From: Mycobacterium sp. ACS1612
Lineage (GTDB): Bacteria; Actinomycetota; Actinomycetes; Mycobacteriales; Mycobacteriaceae
Direction: 5' to 3'
Length of the DNA: 64,000 bases
Assembly: GCF_001667505.1 (NCBI RefSeq)
Contig: NZ_LZHZ01000033.1
Location: 1 to 64,000, forward strand
The notes beneath the pieces are model-generated. The model searched no databases. It saw only the letters and a program-made list of their open reading frames with translations, and was not told the DNA's origin. Positions within the stretch are counted from its first letter, which is position 1, and each line of letters starts with the position of its first letter. The translations under genes and the position numbers were made by a program. Below are positions 31,230-41,240 of the stretch, in pieces.

Positions 31230-32681
31230 ATGGACAGCGACGACACCGGCCTGCACCCCGCGTGGTACACGCTGATCCTGGTGGTGGGTTCCGCCCTGTT
31301 GATCTGGCTGTGCCTGGCCCTGTTCGCCGGCACCTTCCGAAGCGAGGTCCCGGTCACGCTGACGTCGGACCGCGCGGGTTTGGTGATGGAGACCAACGCC
31401 AAGGTCAAGATGCGCGGCGTCCAGGTCGGCCGGGTGTCCGCCATCCACGGCGGCCGAGAGCCGGTGTCGCTGAAGCTGGAGATCGACCGCGACCAGATCG
31501 AGTTCATCCCCGCCAACGTCGAGGCGCAGATCCGTGCCACCACGGTGTTCGGCGCGAAGTTCGTCGACCTCGTCTATCCGGAGAACCCCAGCCCGCAGCG
31601 GCTGGCCGCCGGTCAGGTGCTGCAGTCGCGCAACGTCAGCACCGAGGTCAACACGGTCTTCCAGAACGTGGTGGCGGTGCTCAACCAGGTCGACACCGCG
31701 AAACTCAACAGCACGCTTGCCGCGCTCGCCGAAGGTGTTCGCGGACAGGGAGAGAAGATCGGCCAGGCCACCACCGACGCCAACCAGGTGCTGCTACAAC
31801 TCAATCCGCGTAGCGAGACGATCCGCGCGGACTGGCAGGCGCTCAAGGGGTTCAACGACGCGTACAGCGGTGCGGCGCAGGACATCCTGACGGTGTTGAA
31901 CGCGGCGAGCACCACCAGCCAGACGGTCACCAGTCACGCCAAGCAGCTGGATGCGTTGTTGCTGGCCACCATTGGGTTCTCCAACAGCGGCATCAACCTG
32001 TTGGCGCCGAATCAGGCGAACCTGATCAAGGCCATCAACGTGCTGGAGCCGACGACGAATCTGCTCTACAAGTACAACCCCGAGTACACCTGCCTGCTGA
32101 TGGGCGCGAAGACCATCCTGGACACCGGCGGTTACGAATCGGCGGGCGGCAACGGCCGCACACTCGTGCTCGACACGTCCCTGGCCCTCGGCGACGACCC
32201 CTACCACTATCCGGACAACCTGCCCGTCATCGGCGCCAAGGGTGGACCAGGCGGCAAGCCGGGATGCGGGTCGCTGCCCGACGTCGCGAAGAACTGGCCG
32301 GTGCGCAACCTCGTCACCAACACCGGATTCGGCACCGGCATCGACTGGCGGCCCAACCCCGGCATCGGCTTCCCGGCCTGGGCGAACTACCTGCCGGTCA
32401 CCCGCGCGGTGCCCGAACCGCCGAGCATCCGCAACCTGTTCGGCGGGCCGGCGCCAGGACCGATCCCGTATCCCGGTGCGCCGGCGTACGGCGCCGACCT
32501 GTACGCACCGGACGGCACCCCGCTGTGGCCCGGACTTCCGCCCGCGCCGCCCCCGATGGCGCCGCGCGAGCCGGGGCCGACGCCGGGCTCGGAGCCGTTC
32601 ATCGTGCACTCGCCTGCACAGATGCAGCCGACACCGCTGCCGCCCGTACCGCTTCCGGAGCTTGCCGCTCCGTCGCCCTGA
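31230..32681 (+). CDS. MceA-family substrate-binding subunit
   Basis: 483 aa, ATG 3 bp after yrbEB. An N-terminal TM anchor (about 13-35) is followed by the MCE beta-barrel domain (SEVPVTLTSDRAGLVMETNAKVKMRGVQVGRV...), then a long helical needle region. A Pro-rich tail of about 90 residues ends the protein (PPAPPPMAPREPGPTPG). Mce proteins form a hetero-hexameric tunnel for lipids or sterols across the periplasm. Confidence 0.93.
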   Translation: MDSDDTGLHPAWYTLILVVGSALLIWLCLALFAGTFRSEVPVTLTSDRAGLVMETNAKVKMRGVQVGRVSAIHGGREPVSLKLEIDRDQIEFIPANVEAQIRATTVFGAKFVDLVYPENPSPQRLAAGQVLQSRNVSTEVNTVFQNVVAVLNQVDTAKLNSTLAALAEGVRGQGEKIGQATTDANQVLLQLNPRSETIRADWQALKGFNDAYSGAAQDILTVLNAASTTSQTVTSHAKQLDALLLATIGFSNSGINLLAPNQANLIKAINVLEPTTNLLYKYNPEYTCLLMGAKTILDTGGYESAGGNGRTLVLDTSLALGDDPYHYPDNLPVIGAKGGPGGKPGCGSLPDVAKNWPVRNLVTNTGFGTGIDWRPNPGIGFPAWANYLPVTRAVPEPPSIRNLFGGPAPGPIPYPGAPAYGADLYAPDGTPLWPGLPPAPPPMAPREPGPTPGSEPFIVHSPAQMQPTPLPPVPLPELAAPSP

Positions 32682-32713
32682 CCGAACCCCGCAACCGCGA
32701 AAGGTAACCAGCC

Positions 32714-33745
32714 ATGAAAGAGAACCTGCGAGCCACGGTGGTGCGCCTCGCTGTCTTTCTGGTTGTGTGCCTGCTCGGCGTGTTCGGGCTGTACGCCGTG
32801 TTCGGGCAGATGCGCTTCGGGGAGAAGGCCCACACCTACCGGGCCGCGTTCACCAATGTCACCGGGCTCGAGAAGAACGACTTCGTCCGCATCGCAGGCG
32901 TCGAGGTCGGTCAGGTGAAAGACGTTGCCATTCAGCCGGATACCACGGCGATGGTCGAATTCACTGCCGACGACTCGGTGGTGCTGACCGAGGGCAGCAG
33001 GGCCGTCATCCGGTACGACGACCTGATCGGCGGCCGGTACCTCGCCCTGGAGGAAGGTGCCGGAGGCGTCAAGAAGCTCAACCCGGGCGACACCATTCCG
33101 CTGGCCCGCACGTCGCCTGCGCTCGACCTCGACGCGCTGATCGGTGGGTTCCGGCCGCTGTTCCGTGCGCTGGATCCCGAGCAGGTGAATGCGTTGTCCG
33201 GCCAGTTGATTGCGGCACTACAAGGTCAGGGCGGGACGATCAATTCGTTCCTGTCGCAGACCGCCGCGCTGACCAGCACGCTCGCCGACCGCGACCAGTT
33301 GATCGGCGAGACCATCGTCAGCCTCAACACCGTGCTGGGCTCGCTCGGCGACCAGAGCGACCAATTCGGCAAGGCGGTCGACGCTCTCGCAGACTTGACG
33401 ACGACGCTGGCAGACCGCAGGCAGGACATCAGCAACGGCGTGGCCTACGCCAACGCCGCGGCGGGAAGCATCACCGACCTGTTGGCCCAGGCGCGGCCAC
33501 CGTTTGCGAAGACCGTCCACGAAACCGACCGCGCTTCGGCGATCGTCGTCGCGGACCACGACTACTTCGACAACTTCCTGAACACCCTGCCGGACGCCTA
33601 CCAAGCTCTTGCGCGACAAGGCATTTACGGCGACTTCTTCAGCTTCTACCTGTGCGACATCGTGCTGAAGCTGAATGGCAAGGGCGGCCAGCCGGTGTAC
33701 GTCAAGGTCGCGGGCCAGAGCACGGGGAGGTGCGCGCCGCGATGA
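32714..33745 (+). CDS. MceB-family subunit
   Basis: 343 aa from ATG 32714 after AAAGG. One TM anchor (about 8-30), MCE domain (THTYRAAFTNVTGLEKNDFVR onward) and helical region ending in the FYLCDIVLKLNG segment typical of MceB. Shortest Mce subunit here and without a Pro-rich tail. Its stop overlaps the MceC start (ATGA). Confidence 0.93.
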   Translation: MKENLRATVVRLAVFLVVCLLGVFGLYAVFGQMRFGEKAHTYRAAFTNVTGLEKNDFVRIAGVEVGQVKDVAIQPDTTAMVEFTADDSVVLTEGSRAVIRYDDLIGGRYLALEEGAGGVKKLNPGDTIPLARTSPALDLDALIGGFRPLFRALDPEQVNALSGQLIAALQGQGGTINSFLSQTAALTSTLADRDQLIGETIVSLNTVLGSLGDQSDQFGKAVDALADLTTTLADRRQDISNGVAYANAAAGSITDLLAQARPPFAKTVHETDRASAIVVADHDYFDNFLNTLPDAYQALARQGIYGDFFSFYLCDIVLKLNGKGGQPVYVKVAGQSTGRCAPR

Positions 33746-35076
33746 AACCATTCGCTGAACGCAACCTCTTCGTCATCGGTGCCATCGGGATTGCCATCAC
33801 GATCGCGATCATTCTGGGCGCGGTCAACTACGAGAAGCTGCCGTTCATCAACCAGGGCAAGGAGTACTCCGCCTACTTCGCCGAAGCAGGCGGGCTGATG
33901 GACGATGCCGCCGTCCAGGTTTCGGGCTTCCAGGTCGGCAAGGTCGAATCGATCGGACTCGACGGGACGCGGGTGCTGGTGAAGTTCACCGTGGACAAGG
34001 GCATCCGGCTCGGCGACCGCACCGAGGCCGCAATCAAGACCAAGGGCCTGCTCGGCACGAAGATCCTCGAGGTCACCTCCCGCGGTGAGGGGCAACAGGA
34101 CGGCGTCATCCCGCTCGACCGCACCACCTCGCCCTACCAACTACCCGATGCGCTCGGCGAGTTGGCCACCACGATCAGCGGATTGAACACCAACCAACTG
34201 TCGGATTCGTTGCGTGTGCTCTCGGAGACGTTCGCCGACACCCCACCCGAATTGAAGATCGCCGTCGAGGGAGTGGCCCGGTTCTCCCAGACCCTCAACG
34301 AGCGCGATGCCCAGTTGCGTGGGCTGTTGACCAACGCCGACAAGGCCACCACGGTGCTGGCTGAGCGCAGCAACCAGGTGGTCAGCCTGATCGGCAACAC
34401 CAACGCGCTGCTCGCCGAGCTGCAAAGTCAAAGCGCCGCAGTCGATCAGATCTCCGGCAACATTTCGGCGCTGTCTCAACAGCTGCACGGCTTCATCGGC
34501 GAGAACAAGGCCACGCTGCGCCCGGCGCTCGACAAGCTCAACGGCGTGTTGACGATGCTGGACAACCGGAAGGACCGGCTGCAGAGGTCGCTACACCTGC
34601 TCACCGAATACTCGATGTCGCTCGGCGAATCGGTGGCGTCGGGTCCGTTCTTCAAGACCTACGTCGCCAACCTGCTGCCCGGCCAGTTCCTGCAGCCCTT
34701 CATCGACGCGGCGTTCTCCGATCTCGGTCTCGACCCGAACGTGAAGCTGCCGTCCCAGTTGAGCGACCCGCAGGTCGGCCAGCCCGGCACCCCGGCCCTG
34801 CCGGTGCCCTTCCCGAGGACGGGGCAGGGCGGCGAACCGCATCTGACGCTGCCCGACGCCATCACCGGCAATCCCGGCGATCAGGGCTGCGGGCCGCCCG
34901 GCCTGCCGCTGCCCGGCCCGACGGGCTGTTACCCGTACCGCGAGCCGCTGCCCGCGCCGCCGCCTGGTGGTCCGCCGCCGGGTCCGCCCGCGCTGGCGCC
35001 ACCGGGGCTCGATTCGACACCGCAGCCGACGCCGAGCCCAGTCGCGGTTCCCGGCCCAGGGGCGGTGGGTCCATGA
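33742..35076 (+). CDS. MceC-family subunit
   Basis: 444 aa from ATG 33742; the open frame extends far upstream through mceA/mceB but that is an out-of-frame shadow. TM anchor at about 8-28, MCE domain to about 130, helical needle to about 320, then a Pro/Gly-rich tail (PPPGGPPPGPPALAPP). Coupled by ATGA overlaps to both neighbours. Confidence 0.93.
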   Translation: MKPFAERNLFVIGAIGIAITIAIILGAVNYEKLPFINQGKEYSAYFAEAGGLMDDAAVQVSGFQVGKVESIGLDGTRVLVKFTVDKGIRLGDRTEAAIKTKGLLGTKILEVTSRGEGQQDGVIPLDRTTSPYQLPDALGELATTISGLNTNQLSDSLRVLSETFADTPPELKIAVEGVARFSQTLNERDAQLRGLLTNADKATTVLAERSNQVVSLIGNTNALLAELQSQSAAVDQISGNISALSQQLHGFIGENKATLRPALDKLNGVLTMLDNRKDRLQRSLHLLTEYSMSLGESVASGPFFKTYVANLLPGQFLQPFIDAAFSDLGLDPNVKLPSQLSDPQVGQPGTPALPVPFPRTGQGGEPHLTLPDAITGNPGDQGCGPPGLPLPGPTGCYPYREPLPAPPPGGPPPGPPALAPPGLDSTPQPTPSPVAVPGPGAVGP

Positions 35077-36401
35077 GCCACATCCGCAGAAGTTGGGTTG
35101 CCCTGGCCCTCGTCGTGCTCCTGGTGGCCGGTGTGGTGGCGGTGCTGCGGACCACCGACACCATCAATCGCACGAATGTCGTGGCGTACTTCGAGAACAG
35201 CAACGGCATCTACGTCGGGGACGACGTCCGCATTCTCGGCGTCAATGTCGGCAAGATCACCGAGATCGAGCCGCAGCCCGAACGGGTGAAGATCTCGTTC
35301 TACTACGACAGCAAGTACAAGGTGCCCGCCGACGCGAAGGCGGCGATCCTGTCGCCGACTCTGGTGACCGCCCGCGCCATCCAGCTCACCCCGGTCTACA
35401 CCACCGGTCCGGTGCTCAAGGACAACGCGGTGATCCCGAGGGACCGCACCGTGGTACCCGTTGAATGGGACCAGGTCCGTACGCAATTGGAGAAACTGGC
35501 CGACACCCTGCAGCCGACCGAACCGGGCGGGGTGGCGCCGCTGGGCTCGGTGATCAACACCACCGCCGACAACCTGCGCGGGCAGGGCGCCAACATCCGC
35601 GACACCGTGATCAAGCTGTCGCAAGCGTTTTCGGCGCTCGGCGACCACAGCACCGACATCTTCTCCACCGTCAAGAACCTCGCGATCCTGGTGTCGGCGT
35701 TGCAGGACAGCACCAACCTGATGCGTCAGCTGAACCAGAACCTGGCCTCGGTGACGGGCCTGCTCGCCGACAACCCGAACGAAGTCGCCGACGCGGTGCG
35801 CGATCTCAACGCGGTGATACCGGAGGTGCAGCAGTTCGTCGCGGACAACCGCGAAGCGCTCGGCACCACGACGGACAAGTTGGCGGGCGTCACCCAGGCG
35901 TTGAACGACAGCCTCGCCGACGTCAAGCAGTTCCTGCACGTGGCACCCAACACGTTGCAGAACTACGTGAACATCTGGCAGCCCGCCCAGGGCGCGGTGA
36001 GCAGCGTGCCGATGATCAACAACTTCGCCAATCCGATCTCGTTCCTGTGCGGCGCCATTCAGGCCGCGTCCCGGCTTGGCGCCGAGGAGTCGGCGAAGCT
36101 GTGCGTGCAATACCTGGCGCCGATCGTCAAGAACCGGCAGTACAACTTCCTGCCGCTGGCGCAGAACGTGTTCGTCGGCGCAACGACGCGGCCGAACGAG
36201 TTGACCTACAGCGAGGACTGGATGCGCCCGGATTACATTCCGCCGCAACCCCCGCCGGCCGCCGCGCCGTCGGCGCCGCGCGCGCCGGATGCCGCGCCGC
36301 CACCCCCGCCGGGACCACCGTTGGCGGCAGAGATGCCGGTTGCGACGAATCCGGCCGACGGGCTGAGCGGCATGATGGTGCCACCTGGGGTGGGGCCATG
36401 A
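35073..36401 (+). CDS. MceD-family subunit
   Basis: 442 aa, ATGA overlap with mceC. TM anchor at about 8-25, MCE domain (NVVAYFENSNGIYVGDDVRILG onward), helical region, and a Pro/Ala-rich tail (PPPPPGPPLAAEM). The central YLAPIVKNRQYNFLPL segment is typical of MceD. Confidence 0.93.
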   Translation: MSHIRRSWVALALVVLLVAGVVAVLRTTDTINRTNVVAYFENSNGIYVGDDVRILGVNVGKITEIEPQPERVKISFYYDSKYKVPADAKAAILSPTLVTARAIQLTPVYTTGPVLKDNAVIPRDRTVVPVEWDQVRTQLEKLADTLQPTEPGGVAPLGSVINTTADNLRGQGANIRDTVIKLSQAFSALGDHSTDIFSTVKNLAILVSALQDSTNLMRQLNQNLASVTGLLADNPNEVADAVRDLNAVIPEVQQFVADNREALGTTTDKLAGVTQALNDSLADVKQFLHVAPNTLQNYVNIWQPAQGAVSSVPMINNFANPISFLCGAIQAASRLGAEESAKLCVQYLAPIVKNRQYNFLPLAQNVFVGATTRPNELTYSEDWMRPDYIPPQPPPAAAPSAPRAPDAAPPPPPGPPLAAEMPVATNPADGLSGMMVPPGVGP

Positions 36402-37552
36402 TGCGCGGCAACGGAATTCGCATCGCGGTGGGCATGCTGGTGCTGGCGCTCGGGTTGGCGGGCTGCAGCGACTGGAGGGGACTGAACTCGGTGCCGCTGC
36501 CCGGCGTGCAGGGCGTCGGCCCTGGCTCGTTCACCATCCAGGCGCAGATGCCCGACGTCGACAACATCGAGCAGAACTCCCGGGTCCGCGTCGGCGACGT
36601 CAACGTCGGCACGGTCACCAAGATCGAGCGTCAGGGCTGGCACGCGCTGGTCACGATGCGGCTCAATCGCGACGTCGAACTGCCCGCCAACGCGACCGCC
36701 ACGCTCGGACAGACCAGCCTGTTGGGGTCACTGCACATCGAACTGGCCCCCCCGAAAGACGTTCCGCCGCAAGGCAGATTGCGCGAAGGCTCGCTGATCC
36801 CGCTGGCATCCTCGGGTAAATACCCCAGTACCGAACAAACGTTGTCCGCGATTGCGTTGCTGCTCAACGGTGGCGGCATCGGCAACATTCAGGACATCAC
36901 CGAGGCGCTCAGCGTCGCGTTCGCGGGGCGGGAGAACGACCTGCGCAGCCTGATCGAGCAGCTCGACAAGGCCATCGGCTACCTCGACGACCAAAAAGAC
37001 GACATCATCGCGGCCACCGAGAGCCTCAACAACCTCGTCGGCCAGTTCGCGGCGCAGAAACCCGTGGTGGACAAGGCTTTGAAGACCATCCCCGACGCGC
37101 TGGTGGTGCTGAAGGACCAACGCAACAACCTTTCGGAAGCACTAGCGCAGCTCGGCAAGTTCAGCGCGCTGGCCGCCGATTCGGTCAACCAGACCAAGGA
37201 CGCGCTCGTCCAGGAGCTCAAAGACCTTGGGCCGGTGCTGCAATCGCTCGCCGACTCCGGGCCGGCGCTGACCCGGGCGCTGAGCTTCCTGCCCACGTTC
37301 CCGTTCCCCAAGGAAACGCTCACCAACTGGATGCGCGGTGACTACGCCAACCTGACGTTGATGCTCGACCTGACGCTGAGTCGGATCGACCAGGGCATAT
37401 TCACCGGGTCGCGGTGGGAATGCGATCTGACGTGGCTCGAGCTTCAGTGGGGCCGCACCATCGGCCAGTTCCCCAGCCCCTGCATGTCCGGCGGACCCGG
37501 CACCGCGGGTAACCCGCTGATCGCTCCCTACCGATTCGATCAGGGGCCCTAG
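36398..37552 (+). CDS. MceE-family lipoprotein subunit (LprK-like)
   Basis: 384 aa from ATG 36398 (ATGA overlap with mceD). The signal peptide ends in the lipobox LAGC, so it is the lipidated subunit found in every mce operon. MCE domain (GSFTIQAQMPDVDNIEQNSRVRVGDV) and a helical region follow, without a Pro-rich tail. Upstream open sequence in the same frame is antisense-like shadow. Confidence 0.93.
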   Translation: MMRGNGIRIAVGMLVLALGLAGCSDWRGLNSVPLPGVQGVGPGSFTIQAQMPDVDNIEQNSRVRVGDVNVGTVTKIERQGWHALVTMRLNRDVELPANATATLGQTSLLGSLHIELAPPKDVPPQGRLREGSLIPLASSGKYPSTEQTLSAIALLLNGGGIGNIQDITEALSVAFAGRENDLRSLIEQLDKAIGYLDDQKDDIIAATESLNNLVGQFAAQKPVVDKALKTIPDALVVLKDQRNNLSEALAQLGKFSALAADSVNQTKDALVQELKDLGPVLQSLADSGPALTRALSFLPTFPFPKETLTNWMRGDYANLTLMLDLTLSRIDQGIFTGSRWECDLTWLELQWGRTIGQFPSPCMSGGPGTAGNPLIAPYRFDQGP

Positions 37553-37554
37553 CC

Positions 37555-39057
37555 ATGATCCTGACGCGCAGAATCCTGATCCAGATGGCGATTTTCGCCG
37601 TCATCGCGACGACCGCGCTTGCCGTCATGTTGTTCGGTTACATGCGGGTGCAGGACATGGTGGGAGTCGGACAGTACACCGTGAAGCTGGAACTGCACGA
37701 GACCGGCGGCCTGTACCCGCGGAGCAACGTCACGTATCGCGGCGCACAGGTCGGCATCGTGGACAGTGTCAAGCTGACCGACACCGGTGTCCAGGCGGTG
37801 CTTTCGCTGGACAAGAACGTCCCGATTCCCGCCGACCTGACGGCCGAAGTGCACAGCGTGTCCTCGGTCGGTGAGCAGTTCGTCCAGTTGATACCGCGCA
37901 GCGCCAGCGGCCCGTCGTTGAAGGACGGCGACGTGATTCCCGCAGACCGCACGACGGTGCCGACGGACATCAACAAGGTGTTGACCGACACCACCCGTGG
38001 CCTGCAAGCGATTCCGCAGGAGAACCTGAAGACCGTCGTCGACGAGGCGTACGTGGCGGTGGGCGGCCTCGGCCCCGAGTTGCGCCGGTTGGTCAACGGC
38101 AGCAGCACCCTCGCGATCGACGCCCGCAAAAACCTCGACTCGCTGACCACGCTGATCGATCAGTCCAAGCCGGTGCTGGACTCGCAGACCGATACCGCGC
38201 CTTCGATCCGGGCGTGGGCGTCGAACCTGGCGAACGTCACCAGCCAACTGCAGAGCCAGGATTCGGCCGTCGCCGGGATCCTGGAGAACGGCCCCGGCGC
38301 CGCTGACGAGGCGCGCGCATTGTTCGACCGGCTGCAGCCGACGCTGCCGATCGTGCTGGCCAACCTCGTCAGCGTCGGCGACGTGGCCGTCACGTACCGG
38401 CCGAGCCTTGAGCAGCTGCTGGTGCTGCTGCCACAGGGCACCGCGGTCACCCAGGCCGTCGGCGTGCACAAGCGCAACACCAAACAGGACTACGAAGGCG
38501 ACGCCCTGACGTTCAACCTGAACCTGATGATCCCGGCGTTCCCGGCGCCGATACCGCTGCCGCCGCAGCAGCTGCCGCCGCCCTGCACCACGGGCTTCCT
38601 GCCCGCCCAGCAGCAACGCGTGCCGACCTTCGAGGACTACCCCGACAGGCCGCCAGGCGATCTGTACTGCCGGGTGCCCCAGGACGCGCCGTTCAACGTG
38701 CGCGGCGCGCGCAACCTGCCCTGCATCACGGTGCCTGGCAAACGCGCCCCGACATGGCAGCAGTGTGAGAGCAACGAGAATTACGTGCCTCTCAACGACG
38801 GCTACAACTGGAAAGGCGACCCCAACGCGACATTGTCTGGGCAAGCCGTCCCGCATGTGCCGCCGGGGGTGCCACCTGCGCAAGCCGCTCCGCCGCCGGG
38901 TCCGGCGCCGCCGCCGATAGCGGCCGCCGAGTACGACCCAGCGACTGGCACGTACGTTGGACCGGACGGACGTGTGTACACACAGTCCAACCTGGCCCGC
39001 AGTGCCACAGAGGAGCAAACATGGCAGACGATGCTGTTGCCCCCGAAGGGGAAGTGA
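37555..39057 (+). CDS. MceF-family subunit
   Basis: 500 aa from ATG 37555, 2 bp after mceE. TM anchor at about 5-28, MCE domain (YTVKLELHETGGLYPRSNVTYRG), long helical needle, then a C-terminal region rich in Pro and Cys (several Cys between about 340 and 410) and a final PPPGPAPPP tract. The 3' end overlaps the first mas gene by 37 bp. Confidence 0.93.
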   Translation: MILTRRILIQMAIFAVIATTALAVMLFGYMRVQDMVGVGQYTVKLELHETGGLYPRSNVTYRGAQVGIVDSVKLTDTGVQAVLSLDKNVPIPADLTAEVHSVSSVGEQFVQLIPRSASGPSLKDGDVIPADRTTVPTDINKVLTDTTRGLQAIPQENLKTVVDEAYVAVGGLGPELRRLVNGSSTLAIDARKNLDSLTTLIDQSKPVLDSQTDTAPSIRAWASNLANVTSQLQSQDSAVAGILENGPGAADEARALFDRLQPTLPIVLANLVSVGDVAVTYRPSLEQLLVLLPQGTAVTQAVGVHKRNTKQDYEGDALTFNLNLMIPAFPAPIPLPPQQLPPPCTTGFLPAQQQRVPTFEDYPDRPPGDLYCRVPQDAPFNVRGARNLPCITVPGKRAPTWQQCESNENYVPLNDGYNWKGDPNATLSGQAVPHVPPGVPPAQAAPPPGPAPPPIAAAEYDPATGTYVGPDGRVYTQSNLARSATEEQTWQTMLLPPKGK

Positions 39058-39686
39058 GCGATTCGACGGCCATCGAGCCGGAACCCAGCGGTGTCGAGCA
39101 GTCCGATGCGGTCGTCACCGATGAGGTGACCGACTCGGTCGAGGACACCGAGCAGTCCGACGAGGCGGTCGCACCGCCCGCCAAGGTCAGGACGCCGATG
39201 TCGCACGTCAAACTCGGCGCCATCATCGGCACCGTCCTGGTCGTGGGGCTGGCAGGGCTGACGGGCTGGCTGGGTTTCCGCACCTACCAGTCGCACCAGA
39301 TCAACGAGCGGGAGAAGCTGTTCCTCCAGGTCGGCAGGCAGGGTGCGCTGAACCTGACCACGATCGACTGGCAGCACGCGGACGCCGACGTGAAACGCAT
39401 CCTGGACTCCGCGACCGGCACCTTCTACGACGACTTCCAGAGGCGCGCCCAACCGTTCACCGAGGTGGTCAAGCAGGCGCAGTCCAAATCGGAGGGCACC
39501 GTCGCCGAAGCCGGACTGGTGCCGGACTCGATCACCGACAAGGGCGCTGACGTGTTGGTGGCCATGACGGTCAAGACCTCCAATGCCGGTGCGCCGGACC
39601 AGGCTCCACGCGCCTGGCGGATGCGGATCTCGGTGGAGAAGGTCGGTGACGAGGCCAAGGTCGCCAACGTGGAGTTCGTGCCGTGA
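39021..39686 (+). CDS. Mce-associated membrane protein (Mas), first copy
   Basis: 221 aa from ATG 39021. An acidic N-terminal ~65 residues rich in Glu, Asp, Val and Thr precede one TM segment (LGAIIGTVLVVGLAGLTGWLGF) and an extracytoplasmic NTF2-like domain. This is the architecture of Mas/Mam proteins that accompany mce operons and stabilise or assist the importer. Confidence 0.88.
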   Translation: MADDAVAPEGEVSDSTAIEPEPSGVEQSDAVVTDEVTDSVEDTEQSDEAVAPPAKVRTPMSHVKLGAIIGTVLVVGLAGLTGWLGFRTYQSHQINEREKLFLQVGRQGALNLTTIDWQHADADVKRILDSATGTFYDDFQRRAQPFTEVVKQAQSKSEGTVAEAGLVPDSITDKGADVLVAMTVKTSNAGAPDQAPRAWRMRISVEKVGDEAKVANVEFVP

Positions 39687-40339
39687 CCAAGCACAGACAG
39701 GACCAGACCTCGGAGGAAGAAACCACTGTGCCTGCCGACACCGAAATCGACACCGAAACCGACGCTGACGCCGACAAGGTGGAGGACACGGTCACCGACG
39801 ACACGGCCGAGTCGACCGACACCGCCGCTGAACCGGCCGCCAAGCCGAGGCGACGTATCCAGTGGTCGCGAGTGTTCGTCTTCGGTGTGCTGCCCGCGGT
39901 GGCGCTGCTGCTGGCGCTCGGCGCCGGATACCTGAAATGGATGGACAACACCGTGCGCGACAACGACCGTGCGCGCGACGAATCGGTGCAGGCCGCCAAG
40001 GACAGCACCGTCAAGCTGCTGTCCTACAAGGCCGAAACCGTCGAGCAGGAACTCGGGGCCGCCCGCGATCTGTTGACCGGCGACTTCCGCGACTCGTACA
40101 CCTCGTTGACCAACGACGTGGTGATTCCGGGGGCCAAGCAGAAGAACATCTCCGCGGTGGCAACGGTTCCCGTGGCGGCGTCGGTGTCGGCCAATCCGCG
40201 TGAAGCCGTGGTGCTGGTCTTCGTCAACCAGACCGTGGTCGTCGGACAGGACGCGCCGACCGATACCGCGTCCAGTGTGCGGGTCACGCTGGACAAGGTG
40301 GACGGCCGTTGGCTGATCTCCAAATTCGACCCGGTGTAG
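39683..40339 (+). CDS. Mce-associated membrane protein (Mas), second copy
   Basis: 218 aa from GTG 39683, 4-bp overlap with the first copy. Long Asp/Glu/Thr-rich N-terminus (about 60 residues), TM segment VFVFGVLPAVALLLALGAGYL, then a mas-type domain. Divergent enough from the first copy to have a distinct role. Last gene of the mce transcription unit in the strict sense. Confidence 0.88.
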   Translation: MTKHRQDQTSEEETTVPADTEIDTETDADADKVEDTVTDDTAESTDTAAEPAAKPRRRIQWSRVFVFGVLPAVALLLALGAGYLKWMDNTVRDNDRARDESVQAAKDSTVKLLSYKAETVEQELGAARDLLTGDFRDSYTSLTNDVVIPGAKQKNISAVATVPVAASVSANPREAVVLVFVNQTVVVGQDAPTDTASSVRVTLDKVDGRWLISKFDPV

Positions 40340-40340
40340 C

Positions 40341-41240
40341 GTGGCCGACCCTGGGTGGCTGGACGTCTCGGCGCCGGCTGTACAGCTGCGGGCGCTGACA
40401 TGGGGGCCGACTGACGCGCCAATCGCGTTGTGCCTGCACGGTTTTCCCGACACCGCCTACGGGTGGCGAAAGGTGGCGCCCGCGTTGGTCAACGCGGGCT
40501 GGCGCGTGGTGGCACCGTTCATGCGCGGCTACGCGCCCTCGTCGCTGCCTTCTGACGGCAGCTACCACGTCGGCGCGTACATGGACGACGCGCTGCGGGT
40601 GCTCGACGCCGCGGGCCCGACGGGACGTGACGTGTTCATCGGTCACGACTGGGGTGCGATCGCGGGGGCTGGACTCGCCGCGATGCCTGATGCCCCGTTC
40701 CGCAAAGCGGTGATCATGTCGGTGCCGTTCGGCGCGGCGTTCCGCCCGCTCGGTCGGGTGCCCCAGCCGGTACGACTCGCCGCCAAACTGCCGCGCCAGT
40801 TGCTGCTTAGCTGGTACCTCATGTACTTCCAATTGCCTTGGCTGCCAGACCGTTCCGCGTCCTGGGTGGTTCCGAAGCTGTGGCGCAGATGGTCACCCGG
40901 CTATCAGGCCGACGAGGATCTGCGCTACGTCGACGACGCGATCGGGGTGCCTGAGCGGTGGCGGGCCGCGCTCGCGTTCTACCGCGCCACCATCCGGGGT
41001 AGTAGGCCACTGGCCCGCTACGCCGAACTCGACAAGCATTGGCTGGACGCGCCGCGGCTGCCGACGCTGTATCTGCACGGCACCGACGACGGCTGCTCCC
41101 AGGACTACACGCCGTGGATCGCGAGGGTACTGCCCGACGACAGCGAGATCGCGCTGATCGAAAACGGCGGACATTTCCTGCAGTTGGATCAGCCCGATGC
41201 GGTCGGCCGCCGCATCGTCGAGTTCATCGGCAGCATCTAG
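40341..41240 (+). CDS. Epoxide-hydrolase-like alpha/beta hydrolase
   Basis: 299 aa from GTG 40341, one base after the mas stop, so likely on the mce transcript. HGFPDTAYGWRKVAPAL is the HGxP oxyanion motif. GHDWGA near residue 97 has the Asp nucleophile. ENGGHFLQLDQPD carries the catalytic His. Typical of EphA/EphB-type proteins. Its position suggests activity on an imported lipid, but this is inference. Confidence 0.88.
   Translation: MADPGWLDVSAPAVQLRALTWGPTDAPIALCLHGFPDTAYGWRKVAPALVNAGWRVVAPFMRGYAPSSLPSDGSYHVGAYMDDALRVLDAAGPTGRDVFIGHDWGAIAGAGLAAMPDAPFRKAVIMSVPFGAAFRPLGRVPQPVRLAAKLPRQLLLSWYLMYFQLPWLPDRSASWVVPKLWRRWSPGYQADEDLRYVDDAIGVPERWRAALAFYRATIRGSRPLARYAELDKHWLDAPRLPTLYLHGTDDGCSQDYTPWIARVLPDDSEIALIENGGHFLQLDQPDAVGRRIVEFIGSI

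Noticed and set aside
32242..33741. Long open frame upstream of and in frame with mceC
   Set aside because: It overlaps mceA and mceB in another phase, has Arg-rich non-coding composition, and mceC has a proper ATGA start at 33742.
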